A program made the translations under genes and the position numbers. DNA of 64,000 bases from Wolfiporia cocos (taxonomy: Eukaryota; Basidiomycota; Agaricomycetes; Polyporales; Phaeolaceae): NCBI GenBank assembly GCA_029448655.1, contig JACCLO010000013.1:2542001-2606000 (forward strand). The letters are read 5' to 3'. Shown in pieces: positions 13,001 through 23,419 of this stretch (position 1 is its first letter; every line of letters starts with the position of its first letter). The notes under the pieces are model-generated. The model searched no databases, was not told the origin of the DNA, and saw only the letters and a list, made by a program, of their open reading frames with translations.

Positions 13001-13430
13001 TCGATCGAAGGACCGTGATTGGGACCGGACGATTGCATACGTCTGTACTGTACTGTCAACGACGGACGCGCAGTTGTTGTCAACTGAGCCTCCGTTCACC
13101 AGTTTGAGTGGGGCCGGTTGAACAAATTCGTTGATCCTGAGAGTACTGGGTATACAGGTCACAGACTACGTTCACTCACGGTCTTGAGTCCGCTACGTTG
13201 ACAGCTTACATCACAGTCATAGCGATGAAGTGCGACGTGTCTTCTGGAGCCCGAGACACGTATCAATGGCATTGTTCATGTGCCCAAGGCGAAATTTGGC
13301 CACCCCATATCCCATATTCCTGCCATCTTTGGCAGTCTGCCACTCTGTGCCACTATCACCTATTGAAACACGGTGCAGTATCGTACACGCTCGACAGCCT
13401 TCTTTCAATCACCATGCAATCACACGATAT
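10020..13430. repeat. Decayed duplicated block X, copy A
   Basis: Long stretches match 26.03-28.4 kb and 36.15-38.4 kb base by base with many substitutions and indels. For example, the segment at 10200-10420 lines up with 26090-26290 and 36240-36450, 10540-10800 with 26440-26700 and 36580-36840, and 11890-12060 with 28060-28240 and 38150-38310. Stops and frameshifts interrupt all frames on both strands. I do not recognise the ancestral gene or genes. This copy leads directly into block Y at 13431, as copy B does at 32.4 kb. Confidence 0.65.
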
Positions 13431-13518
13431 TATCTGAGAGAGATCGACGAGCTCGAGCAAGAGCTCTATGACATCCGCGACGAGATCGGCGCAGGCCAGC
13501 ACATCTTTCCCTGCAGGG
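13431..13518 (+). pseudogene. Block Y coding-like core, copy A, 5' part
   Basis: The plus frame reads EIDELEQELYDIRDEIGAGQ, matching DGLEKELYDIRSDLGAGQ at 32.44 kb. Conservation of the reading frame between copies suggests a real ancestral protein; I do not recognise the family. The hAT element is inserted at its end. Compared with copy B, about 80 bp are missing at the junction between two CTGCA words, a deletion that predates the insertion. Confidence 0.55.
13511..13518. repeat. Left 8-bp target-site duplication of the hAT element
   Basis: CTGCAGGG here is repeated exactly at 16855-16862, on the other side of the element. An 8-bp duplication is the hallmark of hAT transposition. Confidence 0.95.
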
Positions 13519-16500
13519 CAGTGTTGTTACTGACCCGGGTAATAACCTTTATGGTAATTTGGGGTCAATTCAGAAGTGTAATGACCCCAAATTACCCCGG
13601 GTCAGAGGGGTCAAAATGGGTAAAATGGCGAAAAAAGGTGGATTGTAGGGTAGATAACGCCGTAGCAAGGTTTAGTCACTATCTACTACAATCGGAGTGG
13701 CGTCAGAGTACTTCGCGATAGCTATAGAAGAGGACTGCGGGCTGTCCTCGTGCACGCGTGACATGAGCTCATAGAAGACCACCTCCTGACGGTAATTCCT
13801 GACTCCCTGAGTCCAGAATTCATCCCAGCCAGCCTCGATCGACCAATTAAAGAGTTCATGAATGGTAAATAAGTACTTCTGGCCAAAGAAGCACCGGATC
13901 TGTGAGGGGATAAGGTGAATCTCAAAGAACAGCCGGAATTAAAATAATGGCACTTACACGACGCATGCTACCATCTGAGGCTGCTTGCTCCACCACACCG
14001 CCAACGTCCTCGTCATCAGAATCCGCATTCGCTGCAGCCTCAAGTGCCTGCACGCTCTTGAGGAACTGCGAGCACTTCGGATGTTCCGAGGCTTCACCGG
14101 TCTCTGCTTCGTTATCAGCTCCCTCCTCATCGCTATCATCATCGCTGCTGCTCAGTGAGCATCCCTCTGCTTCCTGCAACAACTGTTCATCGGACAGCAG
14201 GCTACCAGATTTGTCGCAGTCGACTGAAGTTTCTGTATTGCCAAAACGCCGTTTCAGCCGCTTGCGAGCTGTGCCTTCCTCAGCATGTCGTCTACGAAGC
14301 TCCATTTTGAGGAATGCAATATCACGGTTCTTCTGGATGCCCAAACGGCTGCGCGTCTTGGTCTTTGTATGTCCCATGCTGGAGAATAGCCGCTCCGTAG
14401 AGGCCGAATTTGGCACGAAGCTCAGGACAAGGATAGCCAGCTTCACCAGCGAGCTATCCTGCGATATAATCGTCCATGCACTGATAGGATCGACGTTGCA
14501 ATCCTGAAAGCATCATATATCAGGTTTGTGTATGATTCCATTACTCAGCACATACCACTTCTGAGGGATTGTCACGTCTTCTTCTCAGGTCTTCTATTGG
14601 CCAGCAATCAGGTGAGTACCTGTTCTTCCGTTCAGCATAGTCGTAAACCTCATGAATTAGGTCAGGCGGTGGCACATCCAGCTGAAAGACACGAAGGTAG
14701 AGATGCCGGGTAATGCCCATGATTATTGCGACAGAGAGTGTGTTCGCATCAATTAAATTCGAATTGATGAACGGGTTGAGAAATAGGCAAGCAATGAACA
14801 GGTCTTGATCGGCCTTTGCCCATCGTTTCTCCAGGCTATCAAGTAAGGCTGTTACAGGATGCTGCAGATCCTCATTGGCAGCATCCGGGTATGATCGTTC
14901 TGCGATTCGCAGGTGGGTGTATGTGCGATACAGATTACCTAGAATGAGCAAGACTTGGTCACAGCGGGTAGTGGCACCTTGGGAAACATTTGTGGCAATT
15001 GCCAGTGGCTCAATGTGTAATTTGATGCTGCTACAATGTGAGTGACCTTGTGTAGCTCGAAACAAGCATATGCGTACGCTGTCAAAGCTTTCCACCATGT
15101 TGTATCTTTCACCAGGGCTAGTACTTGTGTAGCCTTCGTCTTCGCACTATGCTTCTGCCCCACTGATTCAACGAGTCTATCCTCGTGTTTGATAGATGTT
15201 ATCTGTATGGCTTTCCAGATGTCAAGAAGCCTATCGAGCGCGCAGAAGTTTGACGTCCAACGTGTGACCACGGGCATGATTAATGCGTGAGATTTCTTAT
15301 ACATAGACATTTGCTCCTCATTGAGTACACCTAGTGCATAGGAATGGTTGTTGAACCATTTAATCACTAGAATGGCCTCGTCAACAAGGGACTTGACCTG
15401 TGGGTTCTGCTTGTAATAATCCCCGAGAATCAGGCACAGCTTACATGTACTCATTGTCGGGTGGCTCTCCGGGTGCGGTGGTACATTCATACCTGATGGC
15501 TCCAGCAGTCAGCTGCTAGCATCCATGGGTGTGCCTTTAGGAATAGCATACGACCCTTTCGCTCATCGCTTGCTGCATCACCACACACGCCAATGCACTT
15601 GAGCTTCAAAATATCTTGAATATATTCGTATTCACTCTCCATCAAGGCGAAAATGTTTTCGCCTGTCTTACGCTTGGACGATATGTCGTGAACATGCAAG
15701 ACATATGCCTAGATCTTAGATGAGAAGCTAATGCACAGATAAGCATCGGAGCGCACCTTTCTCTGAGTTACATGCATGAATGCCACTAGATGCTTCTTCG
15801 AAATATCCTTCCATCCATCACCTTGTAGAACGGTATATGCTCCTTGACGAAACTGAGTCCTCATACTACCTTCAGCCTGGACTACCTCTTGCTTGAGGAC
15901 TGTCGAAGATAGCCGTTGGCGTGTTGGTACAGTGGCACCTGGTATGAATTCACGGAAGAGTGTCTGCACCTCAGGATCTGACATTGAGTGGAACGACCAG
16001 CCTGCTGAGATGGCAGCTCGGAGTAGCTGCTTCTCGAAAGCACTTTGCCTGCTTGGGCTGAAGGGAGCTGCCTTAACTGACATGACCTTAAATGTCTTCT
16101 GTTTCTTCACAGCACGTAGCTCCCCCTCCGAACATGTGCGCTTCTGTGACGTAGACGGCAGATTGGTAGACTCGGGCTCAGTTGTATTTCCATCAGCATC
16201 ACCATCCTGACCATTGCCCTTGTACCTCTTAGCTTGTACTTGTACCTCCTTTGGCGTATAGATGCACTTGATAAGATGGTTTGTCATGACCTTTACTTTC
16301 CCTGTCACCATCCCAGATTGTGGGGATACTTGCTTGTCACGAGCTTCAAGAATCTGTTATATCATTTTGTAAATGTGAACTGATCATGCAAACCTTCCTG
16401 TGAGAGCTGAGACTTGGTCCTTGCTACAACAATACGTCCCTCTGCAAAAGCCTGTTCCTCATCCCGCTCAACATCTTTGAGGATTGCAGCAAAACAGTAG

Positions 16501-16854
16501 TTACAGCGTGCCGCCAGGTGTGAGCTATTCACTTTGTCACCAGCAAGGAAATGGTTCCATTGCCAGGATTTATCACGAGCCATGTCAGAAGCACCAAGAA
16601 GTTGATTCTATGAGCTGGGTGATGTGCAAAGTCTGCTCGCAACACGCTCATGACATATCTTATTTCCAATTAATCTGACCCCCGGTGGCTCAATCGACCC
16701 ATCTGACCGTTTCTGACCGCATATTGCCTCTCGGAAATTGCCGAAGACTGACCCCACTGACCCCCTCTTACACCAATAATTCAATTGACTGACCGACTGA
16801 CCGGTAATTACCGGGTAGGGTCATAAGGGTGATTACCGGTCAGTAACAACACTG
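13519..16854 (-). mobile_element. Full-length hAT DNA transposon, apparently intact
   Basis: This 3336-bp element has terminal inverted repeats CAGTGTTGTTACTGACC at both ends and a perfect 8-bp target duplication (CTGCAGGG). Subterminal DNA on both sides is crowded with TGACC and CCGG-containing words such as TTACCGGTCA and GACCCCGGGTC, plausible transposase binding sites. It carries one minus-strand transposase gene that reads through without lesions. Together these suggest recent insertion and possible autonomy (inference). It interrupts block Y. Confidence 0.94.
13672..16583 (-). CDS. hAT transposase, seven exons
   Basis: DDE-type cut-and-paste transposase. Exons on the minus strand are 16583-16394, 16343-15757, 15708-15493, 15439-15078, 15027-14556, 14503-13958 and 13899-13672, giving 2601 nt (866 residues) with all phases closing and introns of 48-58 bp. 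The N terminus has a BED-like zinc-binding pattern (WNHFLAGDKVNSSHLAARCNYC as two overlapping parts). The middle has the hAT core with GDGWKDISKKH, VHDISSKRKT and the downstream FLNPFINSNL helix region. The hAT dimerisation motif NSASTERLFSSMG lies near residue 630. An acidic stretch rich in S, D and E follows, then a conserved 75-residue last exon with FFGQKYLFTIHELF. No frameshift or stop is needed. Confidence 0.9.
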
Positions 16855-17400
16855 CTGCAGGGAGAGAATGCCGCACCGCTGGCACGCCTGAAGGAGCTGG
16901 AGACGAGCGGCGCGCGCGGCGGTGGGGAGACAAGTGGGGAGAATTTTGGGTCGCGGGGGAGCTTGGAGTCCAGCGAGCAGGAGTAAGAGGTGCTAGCCGA
17001 AGAGTTGACGATTAAGAAGAGCGCATGCTCCGGCTGCGGCACACATCGCGCACGGGCGGAGCTGACGCACGCCGCAGGTGTTCAACAACAAGTGCGCCGA
17101 GTTGCGCGAGGCCATTGAGGAGACCCTCTGTATCAAGCTCGTATTCGACGTGAGTGGCGGCATACGACCTCACCGCGCAGTTCATGTCCAAGGGTCGCGG
17201 CAACAGGGTGCGCATGCAGCTCGTGAAGCATGGTGTGGATGGGCATCAGGACTCACCGCAGCTAGTGGGCTGCTGGATAGGGGCAGTGCATCCCGGGCTT
17301 CAGCTTCATCGCATTCATGATCCTGTAGTCGTACGAGAGCGTCAGGTGGCAGCAGCACGCTATGCCTGCGGACTAGGTCTCAGGTGTTATATATTATCCA
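16855..17400 (+). pseudogene. Block Y coding-like core, copy A, 3' part
   Basis: The plus-frame peptides ENAAPLARLKELETSGA, VFNNKCAELREAIEE and QFMSKGRGNRVRMQLVK match 32590-32960 nearly codon by codon, but not in one continuous frame in this copy. The family is unrecognised. It is separated from its 5' part by the hAT element and cut off on the right by the Helitron-like array that starts at 17411. Confidence 0.6.
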
Positions 17401-17410
17401 TATTATATTA

Positions 17411-18428
17411 TCTAAAAGTAATGGGGGCTCGCGTGGGAGGCGTCGCGTGTCGCTCGCGTTTTGCGCACCTGGCGTCCATGTTCGCCGCGTGGCGTCCATG
17501 GGCGTCATTCCTGCTCCCATTACATAGGGCGCCTGGCGCCGGTGAATTCCCATGCCCAGCACCTGCAAGGCGCGCTGCTAGCTCGCGTTTTGCGCGCTGT
17601 TCCTGCACCACGGGGATTCGTGCCATGGGGATTCATACCCCACAACACAGGGATTCGTGCCTCACACCATGGGGATTTGTGGCCCATTCCATGGGGGTTT
17701 GTGGCCCATGCCACAGGGATTTGTGTCCTGTGGCATGGGGATTTGGTAATGTAAATACCCCACACCATGGGGATTCGTACCCTGTGCCACAGGGATTTGC
17801 ACCCCAATTCCACAGGGATTTGTGCCATGTGCCATGGGGATTTGTGCCCCGTGCCACGGGGATTTTTGTAATGTAAATACCCTACACCATGGGGATTTGT
17901 GGCCCATGCCACAGGGATTTGTGTGTCCTGTGCCACGGGGATTTGTGCTCTGTGCCATGGAGATTTGTGCCCCGTGCCATGGGGATTTGTGTTCTGTGGC
18001 ACGGGGATTTTGTAATGTAATTACCCCACACCATGGGGATTTGTGCCCCACACCACAGGTATCTGTGCCCTGTGCCATGGGGATTTATGCCTCATGCCAC
18101 GGGGATTTTTGTAACATAAATGGCCTGTGCTGTAGATGCCTGCCAAAAGATTGCAAAACATTTTGACACCACATTACACAGTATTACAAGGGAAGCGACG
18201 ATGAGACCGAGGATCAGCAAGGTGTCAGAAGTGGCTGAGCAGGCAGACACAAGACAAAAGAGGGAAGTTGGGGAAGCCATGGGTAATGCACAGGAAATTC
18301 ATGAGGGATCCACAGGTAACTTCAAAATAAAACCCCGATTATCTAAAATAAGCACACATAGATTAAAATAATATATTAAAGTAGAAAAAGCAGTGTGACC
18401 GTGGCGAAGCCACGGGTAATTAACCTAG
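17411..18428 (+). mobile_element. Helitron-like unit 1
   Basis: A 1018-bp unit with 5' TCTAAAAG and 3' hairpin plus CTAG. It carries a minisatellite at about 17600-18115. Confidence 0.8.
17600..18115. repeat. 21-22-bp minisatellite in Helitron unit 1
   Basis: About two dozen copies of a unit like CCCCATGCCACGGGGATTTG with alternating A/G and T/C variants. Each unit contains a near-palindrome (CCCC..GGGG). Both strands stay open and encode HGDLCPVPRGF-like or IPVAQGTNPHG-like peptides; this is a by-product of the period, not evidence of a gene. The same repeat recurs at about 18960-19370, 20480-20745 and 21420-22260. Confidence 0.9.
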
Positions 18429-18730
18429 TCTAAAAGTAATGGGAGCTCGCGCCGTAGGCGCTCGCGTGCAGCTAGCGTGTCGCTCGCGTTTTGCGCACGT
18501 TCAGCTCGCATTTTATGCACATGGCGAGCACGTTCGCCGCGTGGTGTCCGTAGGACGCCCATCAAGCGCGCGCCAGTGCCTGCAAGGCGCGCGTGCCGGT
18601 TGCAAAGGTATTACAAGCGAAGCGACGACGAGGCCGAGCGTCAGCGAGGTGGAGGAGTGGCTGAGTGGGCAGAGATATATAATAACTCCTAGAATACAAA
18701 ATTGTGGCGAAGCCACAGGTAATTAAGCTA
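18429..18730 (+). mobile_element. Helitron-like unit 2 (short form)
   Basis: A 302-bp unit without minisatellite, which probably shows the minimal core. Its 3' end reads GCTA and joins the next TC without the final G. Confidence 0.75.
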
Positions 18731-20272
18731 TCTATAAGTAATGGGAGCTCGCGCCGTAGGCGCTCGCGTGTCGCTAGCGTGCAGCTAGCGTGCGGCTAGC
18801 GTGTCGCTCGCGTTTTGCGCACATGGACGCCACGTTTGCCGCGTGGCGTCCATGCGCGTCGTTGATCCTCCTCCCATTAGATAGGGCGCCTGCCATCCGC
18901 GGAGTTGGCCGGTGGATTCCCACGCCCGGCGCCTGAAAGGCGCGCGCGCTGTTTCTGCTCGGCACCACGGGGATTCGTGCCCCACACCACGGGGATTCGT
19001 GCCCCACACCATGGGGATTCGTGGCCTATTCCATGGGGGTTTGTGGCCCATGCCACAGGGATTTGTGTCCTGTGGCATGGGGATTTTGTAATGTAAATAC
19101 CCCACACCACGGGGATTTGTACCCCGTGCCACAGGGATTCGTGCCCTACACCACAGGGATTTTGGCCCATGCCATGGGGGTTTGTGCCCCATGCCACAGG
19201 GATTTGTGCCCTGTGCCACGGGGATTTGTGTCCTGTGCCATGGGGATTTGTGTCCTGTGCCACGGGGATTTTGTAATGTAAATACCCCACACCACGGGGA
19301 TTTGTGCCCCACACCACAGGGATCTGTGCCCTGTGCCATGGGGATTTATGCCTCATGCCACGGGGATTTTTGTAACATAAATGGCCTGTGTGTCACGGTT
19401 CACCCCTGGGGGGTACCAGCATCCCTTACTATGGTTGTATGGGCGCTGCTGCACGCGCGCGCGCCCCGCTCACTTTACGTTTCCTCTCGGTCGCGCCCTA
19501 GTTACCTCCAGGATCACCTGACCCAGTAGGCGCACGCTAGTCAGGCAGCGCGCGTGCCAGGTACTCACATGATAGGTCACCATATAGTTACATGTTACGT
19601 TACTTGTACGGTCACGCTTACATTACATGCGCACAGGCCATGTCTGTAGGGCAGGCTAGATACTTAGCGTTCCAACACATGTACTTATACTGCAGCGATG
19701 AGGGCTTACTCCCTCATCTTTGAGATTCTAGTCATTGGGCCTTGGCCCCTTTCTTGCTATGCGCGTGATGCGTCTCTGCCCCGGGGGCCTCTCTTGTCTC
19801 GCTTGACTGTGTGCCGCCATGTTATGTCGCCGCTAGGAGTCCTCGGGTTGGGTTTGCCCTTGGTACAGCCGACCCGGTCACCGCTGTCGCGGTCGCACAC
19901 ATGCCTCGTTAGGCACGTTAGGATTCCCCTGCAGCGCAGGTCCTCACAAACAAGTAAGTTTGTGACACTGTGCTGTAGATGCCTGCCAAAAGATTGCAAA
20001 AAATGAAGAACATTTGACACCACATTACACAGTATTACAAGGGAAGCAACGATGAGACCGAGGATCAGTGAGGTGTCAGAAGTGGCTGAGCAGGCAGAGA
20101 CAAAAGAGGCAAATTGGGGAACCCATGGGTAATGCACAGGAAATTCATGGGGGATCCACAGGTAATTAAAAAAAACCCCTGATTATCTGAAATAGGGACA
20201 CATGGATTGGAATAATATATTGAAGTGGAAAAAGCAGTGTGACCGTGGCGAAGCCACGGGTAATTAACCTAG
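18731..20272 (+). mobile_element. Helitron-like unit 3, interrupted by a solo LTR
   Basis: A 1542-bp unit that carries a minisatellite (about 18960-19370) and a 577-bp solo LTR at 19391-19967. It ends CTAG after the hairpin. Confidence 0.8.
19391..19967 (+). mobile_element. Solo LTR inside Helitron-like unit 3
   Basis: It starts TGTCACGG and ends TTGTGACA, and is flanked by the 5-bp target duplication CTGTG (19386-19390 and 19968-19972). The other units show the uninterrupted GGCCTGTGCTGTAG. It contains a TATA-like CTTATAC at 19684 followed by a hairpin (GATGAGGG-CTTACT-CCCTCATC, 19697-19718). Confidence 0.9.
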
Positions 20273-20918
20273 TCCATAATATAATGGGAGCTCGCGCCGT
20301 AGGCGCTCACGTGTCGCTAGCGTGCAGCTAGCATGTCGCTCGCGTTTTGCGCACATGGACGCCACATTTGCCGCGTGGCGTCCATGCGCGTCGTTGATCC
20401 TCCTCCCATTAGATAGGGCGCTTGCCATCCGCGGAGTTGGCCGGTGGATTCCCATGCCCGGCGCGCGCGCTGTTCCTGCCCCGCACCACGGGGATTCGTG
20501 CCCCATGCCACGGGGATTCGTGCCCCACACCACGGGGATTCGTGGCCCATTCCATGGGGGTTTGTGGCCCATGCCACAGGGATTTGTGTCCTGTGGCATG
20601 GGGATTTTGTAATGTAAATACCCCACACCACGGGGATTTGTACCCCGTGCCATGGGGATTCGTGCCCTACACCACAGGTATTTCTGGCCCATGCCATGGG
20701 GGTTTGTATCCTGTGCCACAGGTATTTGCCCCCCAATGCCACAGGGGTGAATTCCCACACCCAGCGCCTGCAAGGCATGCGTGCCGGTTACAGATTCTAC
20801 AAGCAAAGCGACAACGATACCGAGCATCAGCGAGGTGGAGGAGTGGCTGAGCAGGCAGAGACTAAAATATATTCTTAAGACATAACGTTTGTGGCGAAGC
20901 CACAGGTAATTAAGCTAG
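20273..20918 (+). mobile_element. Helitron-like unit 4
   Basis: A 646-bp unit that begins TCCATAATATAATGGG and has a shorter minisatellite (about 20480-20745). Confidence 0.75.
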
Positions 20919-21202
20919 TCTAAGAGTAATGGGAGCTCGCGTGGGAGCCGTCGTGTGTCGCCAGCATGTCGCGCACGAGAATCGCACATGGCGAGCACGT
21001 TTGCCGCGTGGCGGCGCCTGTAGGGCGCCCATCGAGTGCGCGCCGGCGCCTGCAAGGCGCGTGTGCCGGTTGCAAAGGTATTACAAGCGAAGCGACGACG
21101 AGGCCGAGCGTCAGCGAGGTGGAGGAGTGGCTGAGCGGGCAGAGATATATAATAACTCCTAGAAATACAAAATTGTGGCGAAGCCACAGGTAATTAAGCT
21201 AG
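20919..21202 (+). mobile_element. Helitron-like unit 5 (short form)
   Basis: A 284-bp unit close in sequence to unit 2, with no minisatellite. Confidence 0.75.
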
Positions 21203-22591
21203 TCTATAAGTAATGGGAGCTCGCGCCGTAGGCGCTCGCGTGTCGCTAGCGTGCAGCTAGCGTGTCGCTCGCGTTTTGCGCACATGGACACCACGTTTGC
21301 CGCGTGGCGTCCATGCGCGTCGTTGATCCTCCTCCCATTAGATAGGGCGCCTGCCATCCACGGAGTTGGCCGGTGGATTCCTACGCCCGGCGCCTGCAAG
21401 GCGCGCGCGCTGTTCCTGCCCCGCACCACGGGGATTCGTGCCCCATGCCATGGGGATTCATGCCCCACACCACGGGGATTCGTGGCCCATTCCATGGGGG
21501 TCTGTGGCCCATGCCACAGGGATCTGTGTCCTGTGGCATGGGGATTTTGTAATGTAAATACCCCACACCACGGGGATTTGTACCCTGTGCCACAGGAATT
21601 TGCATCCCAATTCCACAGGGATTTGTGCCCCGTGCCATGGGGATGTGTGTCCTGTGCCACAGGGGTTTGTGCCCCATGCCACGGGGATGTGTGTCCTGTG
21701 CCATGGGGATTTTTGTAATGTAAATACCCTACACCATGGGGATTTGTGGCCCATGCCACAGGGATTTGTGTGTCCTGTGCCACGGGGATTTGTGCCCCAT
21801 ACCACAGGGATTTGCATCCCAATGCCACAGGGATTTGTGCCCCATGCCACGGGGATTTGAGCTCTGTGCCATGGAGATTTGTGCCCTGTGCCACGGGGAT
21901 TTGTGTCCTGTGGCACGGGGATTTTGTAATGTAAATACCCCACACCACGGGGATTTGTACCCCACACCACAGGTATTTGTGCCCTGTGCCACGGGGATTT
22001 TTGTAATGTAAATACCCTACACCATGGAAATTTGTGGCCCATGCCACAGGGATTTGTGTGTCCTGTGCCACGGGAATTTGTGCCCCATGCCACGGGGATT
22101 TGTGCTCTGTGCCATGGAGATCCCCATGCCACGGGGATTTGTGTCCTGTGGCACAGGGATTTTGTAATGTAAATACCCCACACCATGGGGATTTGTGCCA
22201 CACACCACAGGTATCTGTGCCCTGTGCCATGGGGATTTATGCCTCATGCCACGGGGATCTTTGTAACATAAATGGCCTGTGCTGTAGATGCCTGCCAAAA
22301 GATTGCAAAAAAAATGAAGAACATTTTGACACCACATTACACAGTATTACAAGCAAAGCGATGATGAGACCGAGGATCAGCGAGGTGTCAGAAGTGGCTG
22401 AGCAGGCAGAGACAAGAGACAAAAGAGGGAAGTTGGGGAAGCCATGGGTAATGCACATGAAATTCATAGGGGATCCACAGGTAACTTAAAAAAACCCCTG
22501 ATTATCTGAAATAGGCACACATATATTGGAATAATATATTGAATTGGAAAAAGTGGTGTGACCGTGGCGAAGCCACGGGTAATTAAGCTAG
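21203..22591 (+). mobile_element. Helitron-like unit 6
   Basis: A 1389-bp unit with the longest uninterrupted minisatellite of the array (about 21420-22260). Confidence 0.8.
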
Positions 22592-23035
22592 TCTAAGTAC
22601 TAAAGGGCCGTGGATTGCGTGGGAACTGCCATGTGCTTTTCCACGTGTGCCACGTGCTGTCCGTTGTCCCATAGAGCTCGCGCCACCAACCCGGGGAGTT
22701 GGCCAGTGGGTTCCCATGCCCGGCGCCTGCAAGGCACGTGCGTTCTTTGACTGCATCCTGGACCTCCCTGCGCTGTGCCACAGGATTTTGTAACATAAAT
22801 AGCCTGTACTGTAGATACACGCCAGAAAATTCAGGAGGTTTTGAGGGACCACATTTGTGGGCACAGGATTACAAGCTCAGCGACGACGACACTGAGCATC
22901 AGCGAGGTGTCGGAAGTGGCTGAGCAGGCAGACACGAGTTGGGCGGACCCACAATCCAATATGTTCTTATTCTATTAATTATCATACTTAAGTGACAATT
23001 GACATCCGTGGCGAAGCCATGGGTAATTAAACTCG
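22592..23035 (+). mobile_element. Helitron-like unit 7 (diverged, last)
   Basis: A 444-bp unit with a different 5' body. Its hairpin is CCGTGGC-GAA-GCCATGG and its end reads CTCG rather than CTAG. It is the oldest-looking unit and abuts block Y tail sequence on the right. Confidence 0.6.
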
Positions 23036-23300
23036 TATGCTTTATTGAATCTCGGTCATTTACACCGGCGGTTGCCTGTGTGATGCTGCGGGCCATGGTT
23101 ACAGACGAGTAAGATGGGTCAGACCGACCCCGTGCCAGTGCAAAGTCTGAAATAGCTGAGGACGAAGGAGATGCCCTGTTCTCTTCCTGGCCCAATGCGC
23201 GTCGTGCGTGTGCTACTCAGGAGGTCAAGGAAACGACAAACCATGGTACTCGCGCAGGACGCCACACTAACTCCTTCAGCCCCTTCAGGTCGGATAGTCC
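23036..23300. repeat. Block Y tail, copy A
   Basis: It matches 32990-33250 (for example GCCTGTGTGATGCTGCGGGC here against GCCTGTGTGACGCTGCGGGC). Coding status is unknown. It reconnects block Y to the F-box copy beyond the Helitron array. Confidence 0.6.
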
Positions 23301-23419
23301 GAGGTGAAAATCTCGTCTAGCTTGTCTTTACATGAATTAGCAACCCATATCCTCCACAACGCCATCGTCCAAGGGAGGTGTGACGACGACGAGAGACTTT
23401 GTGCAGCATTTATGTAGCC

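Larger units (their letters stand above)
17411..23035 (+). mobile_element. Tandem array of seven Helitron-like non-autonomous units
   Basis: Seven head-to-tail units each begin with TC (TCTAAAAGTAATGGGAGC or a variant) and end with a short hairpin (CCGTGGC-GAA-GCCACGG or TGTGGC-GAA-GCCACA), about 9-11 nt of AT-rich DNA (GTAATTAA) and CTAG. The next unit starts with TC directly after CTAG. A TC start, a 3' hairpin and a CTRR end are the defining Helitron termini. No RepHel protein is encoded, so the units are non-autonomous. The first unit is preceded by A as expected for A/T target sites. The duplicate copy at 32.98 kb lacks the array, which confirms insertion. Confidence 0.8.

Noticed and set aside
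10020..13430. Assigning block X to a basidiomycete membrane-protein family
   Set aside because: Short hydrophobic stretches tempted me, but frames are too broken and no diagnostic motif aligns across the three copies.
13947..14507. 186-codon plus-strand frame inside the hAT element
   Set aside because: Serine-rich shadow of the transposase C-terminal exon on the minus strand.
17600..22260. Long frames on both strands across the minisatellites (up to 343 codons)
   Set aside because: The repeat period and composition keep frames open in several phases; peptides are pure repeats (HGDLCPVPRGF / IPVAQGTNPHG), with no flanking domain or intron structure. The region is explained by Helitron-like units.
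17600..22260. CRISPR-like array
   Set aside because: Repeats of 21-22 bp are contiguous without unique spacers, and the genome is eukaryotic. It is a minisatellite.
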